From Vanilla planifolia (Eukaryota > Streptophyta > Magnoliopsida > Asparagales > Orchidaceae), in assembly GCA_023846275.1 (NCBI GenBank), contig JAIUJO010000166.1:20001-84000 (forward strand): a stretch of 64,000 bases of DNA, read 5' to 3'. Below are positions 10,971-23,199 of this stretch, piece by piece; within the stretch, counting starts at the first letter, position 1, and each line of letters starts with the position of its first letter. Under the pieces are notes generated by a model. It saw only the letters and a program-made list of their open reading frames with translations. It was not told where the DNA came from and did no database searches. The position numbers and the translations under genes are program-made.

Positions 10971-13600
10971 AAACCCTAGTGCACATTACATCATCCAACT
11001 TTTGCTTCACTATAAGCAACACATGCAACATAATTCCACTTGCTTATTTAATGTGATAATTCCAGCAAGGATGAAGGAAAATCTCCCAATAATACACCTA
11101 CTTATCCATATGCTCATAGCCTATCATGTTAAAAATCCAAAGAGGATACACTTTGTAAGCCCCAATGGTCACTGGCATTGCATGTAGTAAGGAGCACATT
11201 TGCTGGTTGTTGCATGCATAAACAATACACTACTTGGGCTACATTACACCAAGAGCTCTATTATACATGTAGCTATAGTAGCATAAAGTTAGAGGCACAC
11301 CTAAGCATGCACAAATCATTATGCATATTGTACCATCCAAAGGTTGCATCATCAAGGGTCATGCTGGATTGGATATTTCCTCTTATGAATTACATATTAT
11401 GATAATTTTTTCAACCAAGAAGGAAATTATTCCAAAAAAGCTTTATCGTATGTAAGGGAAAGTATATTATAATGATAAAAATCCAAAAAAAGTTCTACTT
11501 TGTGGGACTCATAAGGTTCATGCATAATGTTGCAGCAAACACTATTCTTTATAGTGCTTGACTAGGGGCACAGCATAATTTGCACAAAACCTTATTCATA
11601 TTGCACATCCAACTTTTGCTTCACCATAAACTACACAATGTCACACATTGCCCCTTTCGTATTGAATATTGTAATAATTATGTCAAGGAAGTCAAGTTTC
11701 TTAATAGTGCATCACCATATATATGCATTAGCTATCTGAAGCTCTAGCAAGTACTTAAAATTTTACACAAAGTGAACCCCACTAATCATATGTAATTGTT
11801 GTTGTTAGGTGCACATCGACAACTGGCCACACACACAAATTGTTTTATGCTATGCTTGCAAAAAGTTCATTATCACACATGCACACAATGCTGTAGCATG
11901 ACAGGTGCAATGTCACATGTGTAGTTATAGCAGCGTGCAACTAACATGGCATCCAAGCATGCACAAACCCTAGCTAATATTCCATCATCAAACTTTTACT
12001 TCACCTTGAGCCACACTACAACTCACATTACCTCTTATGCATTACATATTATGTTGACTCAGTGTGTAGCCCATAATGCACAAACCCTAGTAAATGTTGT
12101 ACCATCCAACTTTTGCTTCACTATGGGCCACATCGACCCACATAATTTTCTTTATGGATTATAAGTTTTGACCATTCTAATAAGTAGCATGGTATGTCTC
12201 TTAATAGAGCAAAACCTTATCCATGAGTGAAAATCTTGAATTGCTAAAAATAACATAGAATTACATATGGTGGGCCCCCAATCCAAATGCATATCATGTC
12301 TGAAAGTGCACGTGGATTGGCTAGCATGCACGCATGCACTACTGCAAAACACCCAATGCTCTAATACACTTGCAGAAGCAAAAACACGTGGTTAAGACCA
12401 TAACCCAGCATGCACAAACCTTAATGCAAATTCCTCAATCCCACATCAACTTCGCTTGAGCACCACATCGCCCATTTTTCTTTAAGGATTGCATATTATG
12501 TCTATTCTAGAAAGCGAGAAGGCAAGTCTCCTTTGAGGGCATCATCTTATCCATGTGTGAGTAATCCAATGTGCCAAAAATAACCAAAACGTTGCAAAAA
12601 TTTTGTCAAACTAGTCATTCACATCGAATGCCTATGGATTGATAGTCATTTGGGGACATTACTACATTGTGTAGTTCTCTATCTTTTGTGCATAAATAGT
12701 AGTGCATAGCCAATGGGTGTAATCTAGCAAGAACAAAACATAGTCCATATTTCACCATCCAACATTTGCTTCACCATGGCATGCACCATGCCTCACATTG
12801 CCTTTGAAGATTGCATAATATGACAATTCCATCAAGTATGAATGAAAGTCTCCCAATAAAGCACCTTATCCTGGCACCAGTAACGTATAGGGCTAAAAAT
12901 ATTTAAAACATTACACTTTGTAGGCTCTATCAACAATGCACATATGTTGCCTCAAGGCATGCATGAATTGGCTATAATGCACATATAACGCCCTATCACT
13001 TCTATAGCTATACCAGTACAAGCATAGTGCCATAGATCAACATGCAAAAACCCTAGTGCATATTGCACCAGTCAAATTCCATTTTGTTATGGGCAACATC
13101 ATGTTGCACATTACCCCATGTGAATGGCATATTGTAACAATTATGTCAATGAGGAATGCCAGTCTCCTAATAAAAAATCACCCCATCTATGAATTAGCAG
13201 CCCATAGTGCTAATAGTTCAAGGAAAGGTTACACTTTGCAATCTTTGCAAGTCAATTTCAAAGGATCTCATAGGGTGCACAAGGACTAGATGCCATGCAA
13301 GCAATTACAGTAGCATGAAGATAGAGCTACAACTCAAAATTAAAAAACCTTAGCACATATTGTACCATCCAAGTTTTGCTTCACTACAACCCACACTTCA
13401 ACAAGCATTATTCCTTGTAGATTAAAAATTATGATAATTTTATCAACGAAGAACACAAGCCACTTAATGGTGTTGCTTCGCATCCATTCCCAAGCAATAA
13501 AAAGTGATGAATAAGGTAAAAAAGTGACAATTTTTATCACTCAGATAAAACCACTTGTGGTATCACTTTAATAATGGAAGTGAGAAAGAGAGAAAACCTT
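10971..13600 (-). repeat. IGS tandem subrepeats, about 300 bases (copy 1)
   Basis: Array of degenerate direct repeats. One landmark, of the form ACCATCCAACTTTTGCTTC, recurs near 10992, 11330, 11606, 11985, 12101, 12437, 12754, 13066 and 13364. Most spacings are 276 to 379 bases; the short 116-base step marks a partial unit. Each unit also has GCATGCACAAACCCTAGTGC just before the landmark, then a block like AAGTCTCCTAATAGAGCA and another like TTACACTTTGTGGGC. The second rDNA copy has the same family. Typical of plant rDNA intergenic spacers. Confidence 0.88.
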
Positions 13601-13614
13601 TTAGACATACATGA

Positions 13615-13949
13615 CATCTTCAAAATGTAAGGATGAATCTACTATGACATAAGATTTTATCTCATTAGATAATGATATTATTTTGAGAAGACAAAGTGTC
13701 ATACCTCCCACATTGCATGGTACAACTTCTACAATAGCCAATGTAAGGAATTTTAACCATGTACCTAGGGATCACTCCAAAAAGCATAATGGAAATTACA
13801 TTGTACCACTCAAAGTACCACACAAAGCATCACATGTAGCATTGTAATAAGTAGAGAAAGTTTAGCTAGTTAGCATGCAGAGTAAGCTAAGCCATCAAGT
13901 ATGTGAGCAAGTGATGTTCTATAACTTTTATAATGTCTATGTCTTCGAA
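13615..13949 (-). repeat. Partial duplication of the 26S 3' end (copy 1)
   Basis: Sequence at about 13640-13690 (GACATAAGATTTTATCTCAT and on) repeats the true 26S 3' end at about 13966-14015 (GGACATAAGGTTTTATCTCA and on), offset by roughly 320 bases. The segment between carries spacer that precedes the 26S. The second rDNA copy has the same arrangement at 43515-43800, so the duplication predates the separation of the two copies. Confidence 0.7.
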
Positions 13950-16900
13950 GAGATGAATCTTGAGGACATAAGGTTTTATCTCAATAGATCATGATAGTAA
14001 GGTCAGTCTATCACTTACAATACCTCTTTGCAAATTTAAATCTTCTACAAATTTTTTTAGCCACCATTCACACTTAGCTACCATTTCTTATGGTGCCCAT
14101 GTCATCCAAATTTGTCAACTCTAAGCAAGCCTATGGTCATGTTCCCTTGGGGTGTTAAGCCCCTACTATTGATAAACAGGTGAACAGTTGGCCTAGATGT
14201 CAAAACTTAGTGTGGTTTTTGACATAAAGGTGTTCACTTATAAACCTACAAAAGATAGCTTCATGTCATTGGTGTTACCACCAAGCATGATGGTCAATTA
14301 TGTTAATCAATGGTTTCTCTCATATTAGGTTAAATTATTATCACAACACATTCATCAGTATGTTAAAACTAAAATATCTCATGATAGTCCAAACCAAACT
14401 CATGTTTCCTTTTAGTGTGCGAACAATCCAACACTTGGTGAAATTTTTCTTCCTAATGATAGGAGCAAGTGACATCGTAGTATCAAAAAGCAACATCACA
14501 ATGAATGCTTGGCAGTAACAAACTACTTATCCTTCTAGTAACTTTTTATACAGCTATAGCATTAAATTCTAGTATCCTAAAAGATTGATAAGCCTTGCTT
14601 TCAAGGTTCATATTCATATCAAAAATCTGAATAAAATGAGCTTTTACCATTTTGTTTCATAAGAGACTTTTGTTCTTAATGCATTCATCTTAAGGCACCT
14701 ACATATCCTTTAACAAATATGTCACCACAACCAAACAACCTAAACAAATAATTCTTTTACTCAAATCAACCCATCAATGCAAAACATGACCTAAAAGGAT
14801 GGCCTAGGACCCATCTCGTCAAATAAATAAAATAACTTTTAAATTAGTGTCATTTCAATTCTATTGGCAAACCAACACCTATATATACTGCACCTCTTAA
14901 GTCATTTCACATAGTCAAACTAGATGCAAGCTTAATAGGTCTCTTTTCCCCATAAATTTTGTTGGGACAATTCTATTGATTGTGCTTTCACTTGATAGTT
15001 GGTAGAGAAAATGAGAATCTTATTAATCTATTCATGTGCTTCTCTAATTAGATGATGAGTCATTTGGCTGCCATAAGAAAGTCATAGTAATTCTTTCCAT
15101 TTTCACACACTTGGTTGAATTTCTTCACATTTACATTCAAAGGACAAGGTAGAAATTACATTGCATGAGCATCCACAAGGGCCATCACAATGCTTTGTTT
15201 TAATTCAAAAGTTAGATTCCCTATGTCTATTCTAGTTTTGAGTTGATTGCATAATGACTAGAGAAGGCCCTCTTAGGGGCCACTCCCAATCATCCTCTAG
15301 TCAACTAGCATTTTTGGCTCTCATCACTTGAGCAACTTGAGTAATCTACTAATTTTTTATGTGTTTGGGACTAGAAACCCATGCCCAACCATTAGAGCTA
15401 GTCCTTTTCCTAAAGTTATGATCCATTTTGTCAATTTTACTTACCTACAATGATCCATTATTCATGTGTTATTCACCACATAGACCTGAAGCAATTATGA
15501 TTAGAATTGGGTGTGGAAGACACTAAGCGATCTAGATTTTCAAGGGTCACTGGCTTGCATAAAAAATCGCTTAACAAGTAGTGCTCTTCTGCCCACTTTG
15601 CCTGCATGCTGTTAAGATGAAAGGATAACTCATCTTGATGCTTCCACCATTATCTCTGGGGAACTTAACATAGCCATCAACTACCACATCTCAACTCGAG
15701 AATTTTAACTTAACTCTTTTTTGAAGCTCACGCCTAATAACACTCTTTGAAGGGTTTCTTTAATCTCTTAGGATTGACTTACCCATCTTAATTGTCATTC
15801 AAATGGATGTTTTCCCTTTTCAGTCATCAAAGTTCTTATTTGAATATTTGCAAGTACCGCCAAGATCAACTTTATTGAATTCTTAATGTTAGCTTGTGCC
15901 TTGTGTCTTGTGGTGATTATTGCACCATTTTACTTGTCACAGATTCACTTAACACTAATTCCTCTAATACTTTAGTTTACTTAATAGAACTTTGATAATG
16001 GCACCAGCTACCTTGAGGGAAATTTAAAAAGGAACTAACTACTATGATATTTGATAAGCCTTTTCCCTCTATGCCCAAGTCAGATGAACAATTTGCATGT
16101 TAGTAACACTACAAGCCTCCACCAGACTTTCCTCCTACATTGTCCTATTTAGGCATCATTCACCATTATTTGCATCCAAATAGGAATGCTTTTACTCAAA
16201 CCCTTCATAAAAGATCAGGTTTGATTTGTGGCTCACCCATAGAACATAAATAACATCCATAAGCTTCTTTGCAGCCTCTAAGCTTGCCCACCCATCCACT
16301 TGTATACATGTTAAACTCTTTCGTCTATGTTTCAAAACACGTCAAATTGTTAGCCCATTGGCCATTGCTAATGGGTAGAGGGCCACGATGACATATCTCA
16401 ATGGTGTGGGCATTTTCACCAAGCACGATGACAATTTCTCCATTGAAAACGTTTGTCCTGGCTCATGCCATCAAGATTGTTGGAGACGAGTTGCTCCACA
16501 AGCCATGCAACATACCATATGATGAAATTCTGCATCCAACTGAGGTGCGCCACTAGCCCTTAATTGGTTCCCTACTGATAATTTCAAGCACATTTTGACT
16601 TTATTTTAAAATTCTTTTTCAACTTTCTTTTATACTTAATTATGATTGGTCTCTCACAATTCTATAGTATTGAATGTAATTTACATTATATTTTTGCTAC
16701 TTTCCAAAATAATTTGACTCATTGATAGTGCCTAATGTAGCAATAGAATATGAGTTGAACAAGCCTTTCACCCTCCAAATTGCCCCCTTCTAATGGACTT
16801 AATCCTAATCTATTTTTTGGGATGCATCTCTGGACAATAATTCAGGCATTAGACTACTCGATTTCCACACTAGGCTAACCTTCTCTCACTCTTTGTTAAG

Positions 16901-16982
16901 GGAATCCTCATAAGTTCCTTCTCCTCCACTTATTTATATGCTTAAACTTAGTGGGTAGCCTCATCTAACATAGCATCATGAT
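13950..16982 (-). pseudogene. 26S (large subunit) rRNA, degenerate (copy 1)
   Basis: Reverse complement follows plant 26S rRNA over almost its whole length. Plus-strand landmarks in order: 3'-end block AATAGATCATGATAG at about 13983; the sarcin-ricin loop complement GGTTTCTCTCATATTAGG at 14311-14328 (functional form has CCTCTCGTACTAGG); GTGAACAATCCAACACTTGG at about 14420; ATTCATGTGCTTCTC..TAGATGATGAG at 15030-15060; TTGGTTGAATTTCTTCACAT at about 15111; TTTGAATATTTGCAAGTACC at about 15838; CCAAGTCAGATGAACAATTTG at 16074; TTTCAAGCACATTTTGACT at 16582; and the 5' end ATGCTTAAACTTAGTGGG at 16937-16954. Length is about 3.0 kb against about 3.4 kb usual, because expansion segments are shrunken. 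Changes at former CG sites dominate. Confidence 0.95.
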
Positions 16983-17223
16983 CCCACACCATGGAGCAAG
17001 AAGTTGGATTTGAGAGTAAGATTTACTTATCACATTACAACATTGATTCGTACCAACTAACACCACAACACTTGATAGCATCCACCTCTTATAGCATTGA
17101 TGGTCGACAATCTCCCAATGCTTCAACATTGTATGTTGTAGCACAGGGTGCCATCGATCATGCCCACATAAGGGCTAGTGTCCAAACCAATGATTGTTAG
17201 TTTCCAAAAAGTGTGATGTCACA
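16983..17223 (-). other. Internal transcribed spacer 2 (copy 1)
   Basis: About 240 bases between the 26S 5' end and the 5.8S 3' end. Called from position; the sequence itself is too decayed to fold with confidence. The open frame at 16991-17197 is chance. The length is typical of angiosperms. Confidence 0.85.
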
Positions 17224-17383
17224 TTTCAACCTTGCAGGCATGCCATTAGCTTGCATCTTTCGACACAATTTGCTTTCAAAAAATAGATGGTTCATGGAAC
17301 CCTACAATTCATAACATGTACCACTTTTTTAATCCTTCTTCATCGATGCATGAGCCAAGATATCCTTTGTTAAAAGTCATTTG
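17224..17383 (-). pseudogene. 5.8S rRNA, degenerate (copy 1)
   Basis: About 160 bases whose reverse complement follows plant 5.8S rRNA. Plus-strand landmarks: CTTGCAGGCATGCC at 17231-17244, ATAGATGGTTCATGG at 17283-17297 (complement of CCATGAACCATCTAT; functional form CGATGGTTCACGG), TTCTTCATCGATGCATGAGC at 17337-17356, and AAGATATCC at 17358-17366. It lies between ITS2 and ITS1 in the expected order. Former CG sites are lost, for example GCGAGAGCC to CATGAGCC. Confidence 0.95.
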
Positions 17384-17610
17384 ATGATCGATTACCAAGC
17401 TCTATTAGACCTGGTAATGCACAACATACTCGTGGCTAGCACAACATTTTCTCTCCCTAGGCACATGACTACACCTATAGGCTGTTCTTTATTCCTCACA
17501 ACATTGGGCTCCACAATGAAGCAATAGCACGTGCTATGGAAGAATGTGACATCAAATAGTTATCATTCCCTCACGAAGAGCACAGATTTCTCAATCATTC
17601 ATAACTCTCA
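17384..17610 (-). other. Internal transcribed spacer 1 (copy 1)
   Basis: About 227 bases between the 5.8S 5' end and the 18S 3' end, assigned by position. Its shortness argues against Pinaceae, Ginkgo or cycads, whose ITS1 is several times longer. Confidence 0.85.
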
Positions 17611-18288
17611 TCAATGTTTATTCTACATGTTCATCTATGGAAACCTTGTTGCAACTTTTAATTCTTCCAAATCATAAGGTTAAACGAACTTCTTGCAAAG
17701 TTTCTCGTGGCAAACCATCAACATTGTAGTCATCTGAACACATGGCTAGACCATTCAATTGAGAAAGTGATGGGTAGTGTGTATAAAGAGTAGGGATATA
17801 GTCAACATGAGCTGATGACTCATGCTTACTAGGAATTTTTTGTTGACAGCCAATGACTGTAATGATCTACCCCAATCATGATGAAAGTTTCATAAGATTT
17901 CCTAGGCATTTTGGCCAAGGCAATGGACACATTGAATACATTATTGCTACACACTTGTGTCCAAAAACATCTATGGCAACCATAAACTTATTGTTACCTC
18001 AACTTCTAAACCCTAAGAAACTATCCATAGAGCTTGTACACTAGAAGATAATTAGGAAGTTGAGGTCTCATTCATTAACAAAATTAATTTTTCAAATGGC
18101 TCCCTCAAGTAAAAATGGCCAAGGACAACCACTCATGGATTTAAGAAAGATCTCTTATTTTAACAATGTTTGTTATGTTTGGACTAGTAAGCTTCCCTTT
18201 GTTGAGTCAAATTAAGCCATATGCTCCACTTAAAGTGTGGCCCATCTATCAATTCCTTTATGTTTTAGGCTTGTGACCATACTCCCCT
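17611..18288 (-). pseudogene. 18S rRNA, 3' segment, degenerate (copy 1)
   Basis: Reverse complement follows plant 18S rRNA from its 3' end to about nucleotide 1110. Plus-strand landmarks: GTTCATCTATGGAAACCTTG at 17630-17649 (functional form GTTCACCTACGGAAACCTTG), GAGCTGATGACTCATGCTTA at 17810-17829, GATCTACCCCAATCATGATG at 17863-17882, GTTGAGTCAAATTAAGCC at 18200-18217, ATCAATTCCTTTATGTTTTA at 18248-18267, and GACCATACTCCCC at 18275-18287. About 680 bases long. It stops abruptly at 18288 and is followed by LINE unit A; the rest of this 18S resumes at 37808, after 19.5 kb. Confidence 0.95.
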
Positions 18289-18589
18289 TAAGATTATAGG
18301 TGGATGGAATCAATAGAAAACTTGTTTATTGGACACATTATCTGATATCAATAAAATTTGAAATAGACATAATATTAATTATTCTTTGATTAAGTGTGGT
18401 GCTATGATTAATGGGGTGTTTGAAGTTGAGAAAGAGTACGAAAAGTGGGATGTGATGCAAATTTCCCCAACATGAGAGGTAGGTGTAGATTTTGTAATCT
18501 TGGTAGGTGATAATCGTGGGATCTTATCATTGTTCCTGTACTTAGTCCTCTAGCATACTATGGTGGGATACTCAAGAGAATGTAGGAAA

Positions 18590-20290
18590 TATTTTGGATA
18601 TGTAATTACATATGTCTAAGTCAAGTAAGGTATGTTGTGAAGTGAATTCATTTATGGATGATGATGGAAATTAATCTAGGATGTAGGATGTACTGCTACA
18701 AATTTGAATATAGCAACATAGACAGGGGAGAATGTATAAGAAATAAAAATAAAAAAATGAGCTAAACTTGGATGTGCTTATAAAATCCTATAATGTATCA
18801 AAGGAGAATGTTATACATCCTAATAACACTATGGCAATAGATTCACAAAGCTGCACTAGAGATGCTTATGATAATAGTAATGTCATGCTAAATGAAAACT
18901 CTTTGAATGATCACCATCTAGTTTGTGGTCTAGTTGAAGTGACTTTTAGGGATCGCATTATAATGTAGCATTTAAGTAATAAAAATAATTTTTGAATGGT
19001 GGTTCATCTTGCAATTACATAGAGAGACTTGGCAAATGTTGATGTGAAAATGTTTAAACTGAATGATTCCTCCATCATTATAAATATTAAAATTCACCTT
19101 TCAAATGAGGCTTGTGATGACTGAGTTGATACCACCAATTTAGTCTTGTTGGTTAGGTGTATGGTATCATCTATCTTTTTAATGGATTGCTAGAGTTCTC
19201 CGAAGTTGATGGGAACATTTTATTGGATCCTGGGTTTTGGACTTATCTACTAGTTATTTTTGTTTACACTTTGAGTTAGTTACTAATAAAGACTATGGGT
19301 GCTATGGTGGTCCCTTATAGGTAGTTGGCCTTGCATTGGGATTGGATCTGTGGACACTTTGATTTCGGTAATGTATTATAACAATTGTTTGCTCACCAAT
19401 ATGGATTCATTTGCTAGCACTCCCAGTTATGTATTTGGACACAAGGAACATTTTGCATATTATTAAGGCCACGAATGAGCCTTTAGATTGATGATTGGAT
19501 GGTTCGCATGCAAAGTTTTACATTTGCAAGAGTATGTGTTATAAGTGACCTCTTTAAGCCTATTAGAGTGGATATGTGACTGAATTAACCATTGGTTCAA
19601 TCTTTTTAATGGTTTGAATATGAGTTACTTCCCTTTATTTGCTTCATTTTTAGAAAAGTAAGACATACATCTAGGTTATGTTCATTTAATGAGTCAAACA
19701 AAAATACTAATGCAGCCTAGATTTACTATTAAGACAAGATCATATTAACAAGAGAATAAGGGGACAATTGCAATGTTGGGGGAGATAGAAGCTAATTGTT
19801 ATAATTGATAAGGTTTGGAACCTTGGATGGTTGTGTAACCTAGGAAGAGGAGAATGTTTATATCAGCACAATTGACAAGTAAAGTAAATGAGAAAGATAT
19901 TTGTAGGATGGAGTTTAGTATGCATTAAAAGCTAGAAGATGAGGTGCAAGCCATGCATAAGGATAGACTTAGATCTAATCACGACAAGCATAGTGGGGAC
20001 TCATCCAAGTGGGCACTGAAACAAAAAAATGCAAAGGAAAGATAAAATAATTACAAATAAATAAAATTGTCTCTCAAGTAATGTGGAGGTGGTTAAGGCC
20101 CTTGAGACCTTACACAAATCAAAGTGTTGATTTTGGGAAACCAACTGGATGTTCTTGACCCTTCTAGTATGTCCACTAATGCGGCACCATCTATAGCTAG
20201 GGAAAGGGGGAATTCTCCTTGGAATTAATGTAGCGATGATAATGAATATAACAAAGAATATAGGGAGGGATTTTTGTAAAGTTGGTTTTA
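18590..20290 (+). pseudogene. LINE ORF1 relic, DUF4283 and CCHC type (unit A)
   Basis: Remnant of the RNA-binding ORF1 protein. The N-terminal stretch is open at 18768-18965. A DUF4283-like region follows at about 19060-19450, then a decayed zinc knuckle near 19619-19680 reading about ELLPFICFIFRKVRHTSRLC, where the second Cys has become Phe. Near 19812 it reads LEPWMVV, a decayed form of the GPWMxV motif that follows the knuckle in plant LINE ORF1. The frame is interrupted many times. Confidence 0.72.
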
Positions 20291-20599
20291 AAATTAAAAC
20301 ACAAAAAATGGTCATATTACAAACAAAGTTGGTTTGTGTAGGGGCAATAGTCTCTTATATCCTGGAGCATTTGTGGAATTGTAGATGACTGTGTTGCTAC
20401 TAGATGTATTAGGAAATTATAGGTGGTATCATTCGAAGCTTTATTTTGGGGTGAATGTAGAGTATTTTTTCTAGGGTGAATAAGAGGAGAGAAGGCATTC
20501 AAATTACTTTAATCACTACTACACATGAAAGCTCAATTGGCAAAGGAATTGGAGGCTTTCAATTATCTACTTTTGGTTTATCTTCATAGATTGGGATCA

Positions 20600-21720
20600 A
20601 GCTTGGTTTGAGTTGAGAAGGCATTCATATACTTATTCGTGCACTCACTGTTGTATTATTGCTAATTGTGTGAAGCTCACTTGGCATAAAAAATGGAGGA
20701 TTTTGATTGCCTTTATGGTGATGATCTAATGGGATAAGGTTTAAATGTGGGTTGAGTGTGGATACAATTATATAATAGAGAGTAAAAACATTATGTTTTG
20801 TCATGATAGAGTGATTAATAGAAATGAAAACTTTTTCAGTGCTTACAATAGAGGAAGACTCTAATTGGCAACTATGAGGATGTAGAAATTTGGGAGATAT
20901 ATTATGCAAAAAATATTGGGAGATACAATTGGTCGAGAAAGTTGTAGATAATCAACAAATCGGAATTTACTGTGCAACAAAGAATCTTGTGGTTATCAGT
21001 TTAATATAGCAGGGGTGAAGTAAGAGCAATGGCATGCTACTTGGGAGATACACCTTAATTGGATAAACTTGGAATCGCTTGTATAGAGTTCATATATGGG
21101 TGAATGCTTCTTTCATTGCCTGAAATGGGCACTTTACTACTAAGAAAGGGGAGGACCTCATTGGCATGCTCGAATTTTTCCTTAAGTGCAAATATTAGAC
21201 AGGAACCTTAGCCTTCTCTCCAAAGTTATATCTTTAGATTTTTGTTGTGCTACATTCCTATGGATAACAAGAAGTTCACATGACATAAAAACTAGATGTG
21301 TTTAGCTAACTATTTGGTAGTGATCTTGTTGGATGTGGCACAAGCTTGGTTCCAACATGTCTATATCTATGAAATAGGGAGATGCAACATGAACTTTTGG
21401 TAAGAAATGGTGATTAATAGGAATGCAAGTTTATCAAGTGTGTGCATCAAAGGAAGTTATCTAAATGGAGACACCGAGGAAGTATAATTCATTGAGATCT
21501 TCATTGCATAAATTCTTGGAGATAATATAAGCAAATGGTGCCTGGTAATTAACGAGGCCATTAGATTTAAGGAGGACTTATAGCCAACCTTTATGATTGT
21601 TGTTGTGCTCAATGTTATTTTACCATGTCTAGGAAGTCATAGAATTGTAGGTATGAGAAGATTTTCTTTACTTCAAAGAAGCTAATTTATTGTTGTTTAC
21701 TTATGTAAGAAAAATTAGAA
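20600..21720 (+). repeat. Duplicated spacer module of unknown function (unit A)
   Basis: Two diverged direct copies, about 600 bases apart, between ORF1 and the endonuclease. The first, from about 20671, reads KLTWHKKWRILIAF and later VINRNENFFSAYNRG. The second, from about 21272, reads KFT.HKN.MCLANY and later VINRNASLSSVC. The same two-copy arrangement is in units D (50925 and 51540) and E (60150 and 60755). Shared protein-level spacing suggests it once encoded a repeated domain. I do not recognise the family. Confidence 0.65.
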
Positions 21721-22058
21721 GCAAATTTGTGTTGGTTCTATGTGGCAACTTAATTGGATGACCTAAGAAATGCTTAGACATAACTATTATAGAGGCTAGT
21801 GCTTCTTCATCTACTTAGATTCGATATTCTATTTTTAAGGTATAAAAGGAATTCTAATAGAGGAGAATGTCAAATGGTAGTTGGCAATATTATGGAATGA
21901 CAAGAAACATCGAATGATTCTACCTTTTTTGGGATGTAACAACTGTGGGTGTTTCTATTGTGCTTAAGTGATGCATCTAATGGCATGTTTCACATGGTTA
22001 GGAGTGATATTGAGGTTCATAGTTTGCCCTTGTGCAAGATTTTTTTAGATAATTATAT

Positions 22059-22760
22059 ATGGTTATGTTAGTTGATTGGAACATTCGAGTGATTAGAGCG
22101 GCAAAATCTCATTGTTATTTGCAAAGCTTTGTAAGTGAGCTTGGAGTATCTGATTTTGCTTTGTTAGAAACTCAGATGGAGAACATTAATAGGCAGGAGG
22201 TGGATAGGCTTTTGGATAGGAATTTAAACTACTTTGTTTAACCTTTGACTACATTATATAGGGGTTTTGTGATGCTATGAAGGTATTAAATGAAGCTTGA
22301 AATTATGAGTCATCCTCACTACTAGTTTCTATCTAAGTGACATCTAATAGAAATAATTCTTGGTGGTGATGTATGTTGTTAGTATCAAAAGATTATATGA
22401 TCTACCAGAAAGCCTAGGACCAATTTAGAAATTTTGTAACCGTAGTGGAGCACTATTTACAATAAGGGATTTCAATGTTCTACTTGTGTAGAATGAGAAG
22501 GAGGGAACAAATTCCATAGTGGTTAATCTCAAAATGAATTCTCCAATTTCATGCCAGACTTAGAGACTTTTCTGACTTGAGATTTATTGAGAATATATTC
22601 ACTTGGTGTAATAATATGGTGGGCAATGCTCACACATTTGAAAAATTAGATAAAGCTTTCATGAATATTCATGGTATGTAGGCTTTTCTAAGTACTATAT
22701 TACACATCTTCCTTATATTAACTCAGGCCATTATCCTCTACATATTCAATTTAAATATTT
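22059..22760 (+). pseudogene. LINE endonuclease relic (unit A)
   Basis: Clear APE-type endonuclease. A 60-codon open segment from 22059 contains DWNIRVIRAAKSH (WNxRG motif, Trp at 22077), then ELGVSDFALLETQ, with the catalytic Glu region of the LLETK motif. At 22452-22484 it reads LFTIRDFNVLL, the GDFNxLL motif. It continues to an FTWCNN segment (about 22597) and a SGHYPL-like end near 22723-22740, where the catalytic SDH has decayed. Role in the family: nicks target DNA to prime reverse transcription. Confidence 0.88.
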
Positions 22761-23199
22761 TTTTAACTAAAATTCAAGGAGTATACAAATTCAATAATTA
22801 AGGTTATTATTTTCACATTCAACTAATATTGTTCAAGAAGCATGGAATAGAACTATTAAGGGTAACCTTATTGATAGATTATCAACTAAATTTAGCGTAG
22901 CATTTTTAGCTTTAAAAAAGTGGAGTGTAGCTAAACTTGGAAATATTCTTCTCAAGACTTGCTAGTTCAACTTGGCGATCAAAGAGCTTCAATGTACGGA
23001 GTCTAAGATGGGGTTAAATGAATAGAGACATGATCTTTTCGCACAACATATTATCTCCAATGACAACACTACAATTTTATAGAAAGCATGGTTGTGATAG
23101 AGTGCCAAGCTTTGTTGCACTAACCTAGGGCATCAAAACATGCATTTCGTTTGGCAAGTGGCTACTATTACAAATTGAAGAAATTATATACATTAGCGG

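Noticed and set aside
10440..10980. Possible Pol I start near ATATATTTAAG (10479) or ATATATATAAACC (10963) in the IGS
   Set aside because: Neither matches the plant TATATAxGGG start in the rRNA orientation, and the second rDNA copy does not keep them.
10990..13300. Series of short open frames in the 11-13 kb region
   Set aside because: They fall in IGS subrepeats; apparent protein similarity among them comes from the DNA repeats.
8625..18288. 8625-9580 and 17611-18288 as the two parts of one 18S gene with the rest of rDNA inside
   Set aside because: Order on the minus strand shows they belong to neighbouring transcription units: 17611-18288 pairs with 37808-38914, and 8625-9580 pairs with a segment left of the window.
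20001..20909. Three minus-strand open frames of 61 to 104 codons in a row
   Set aside because: Antisense to LINE unit A ORF1 tail and spacer; no conserved product and no shared start context.
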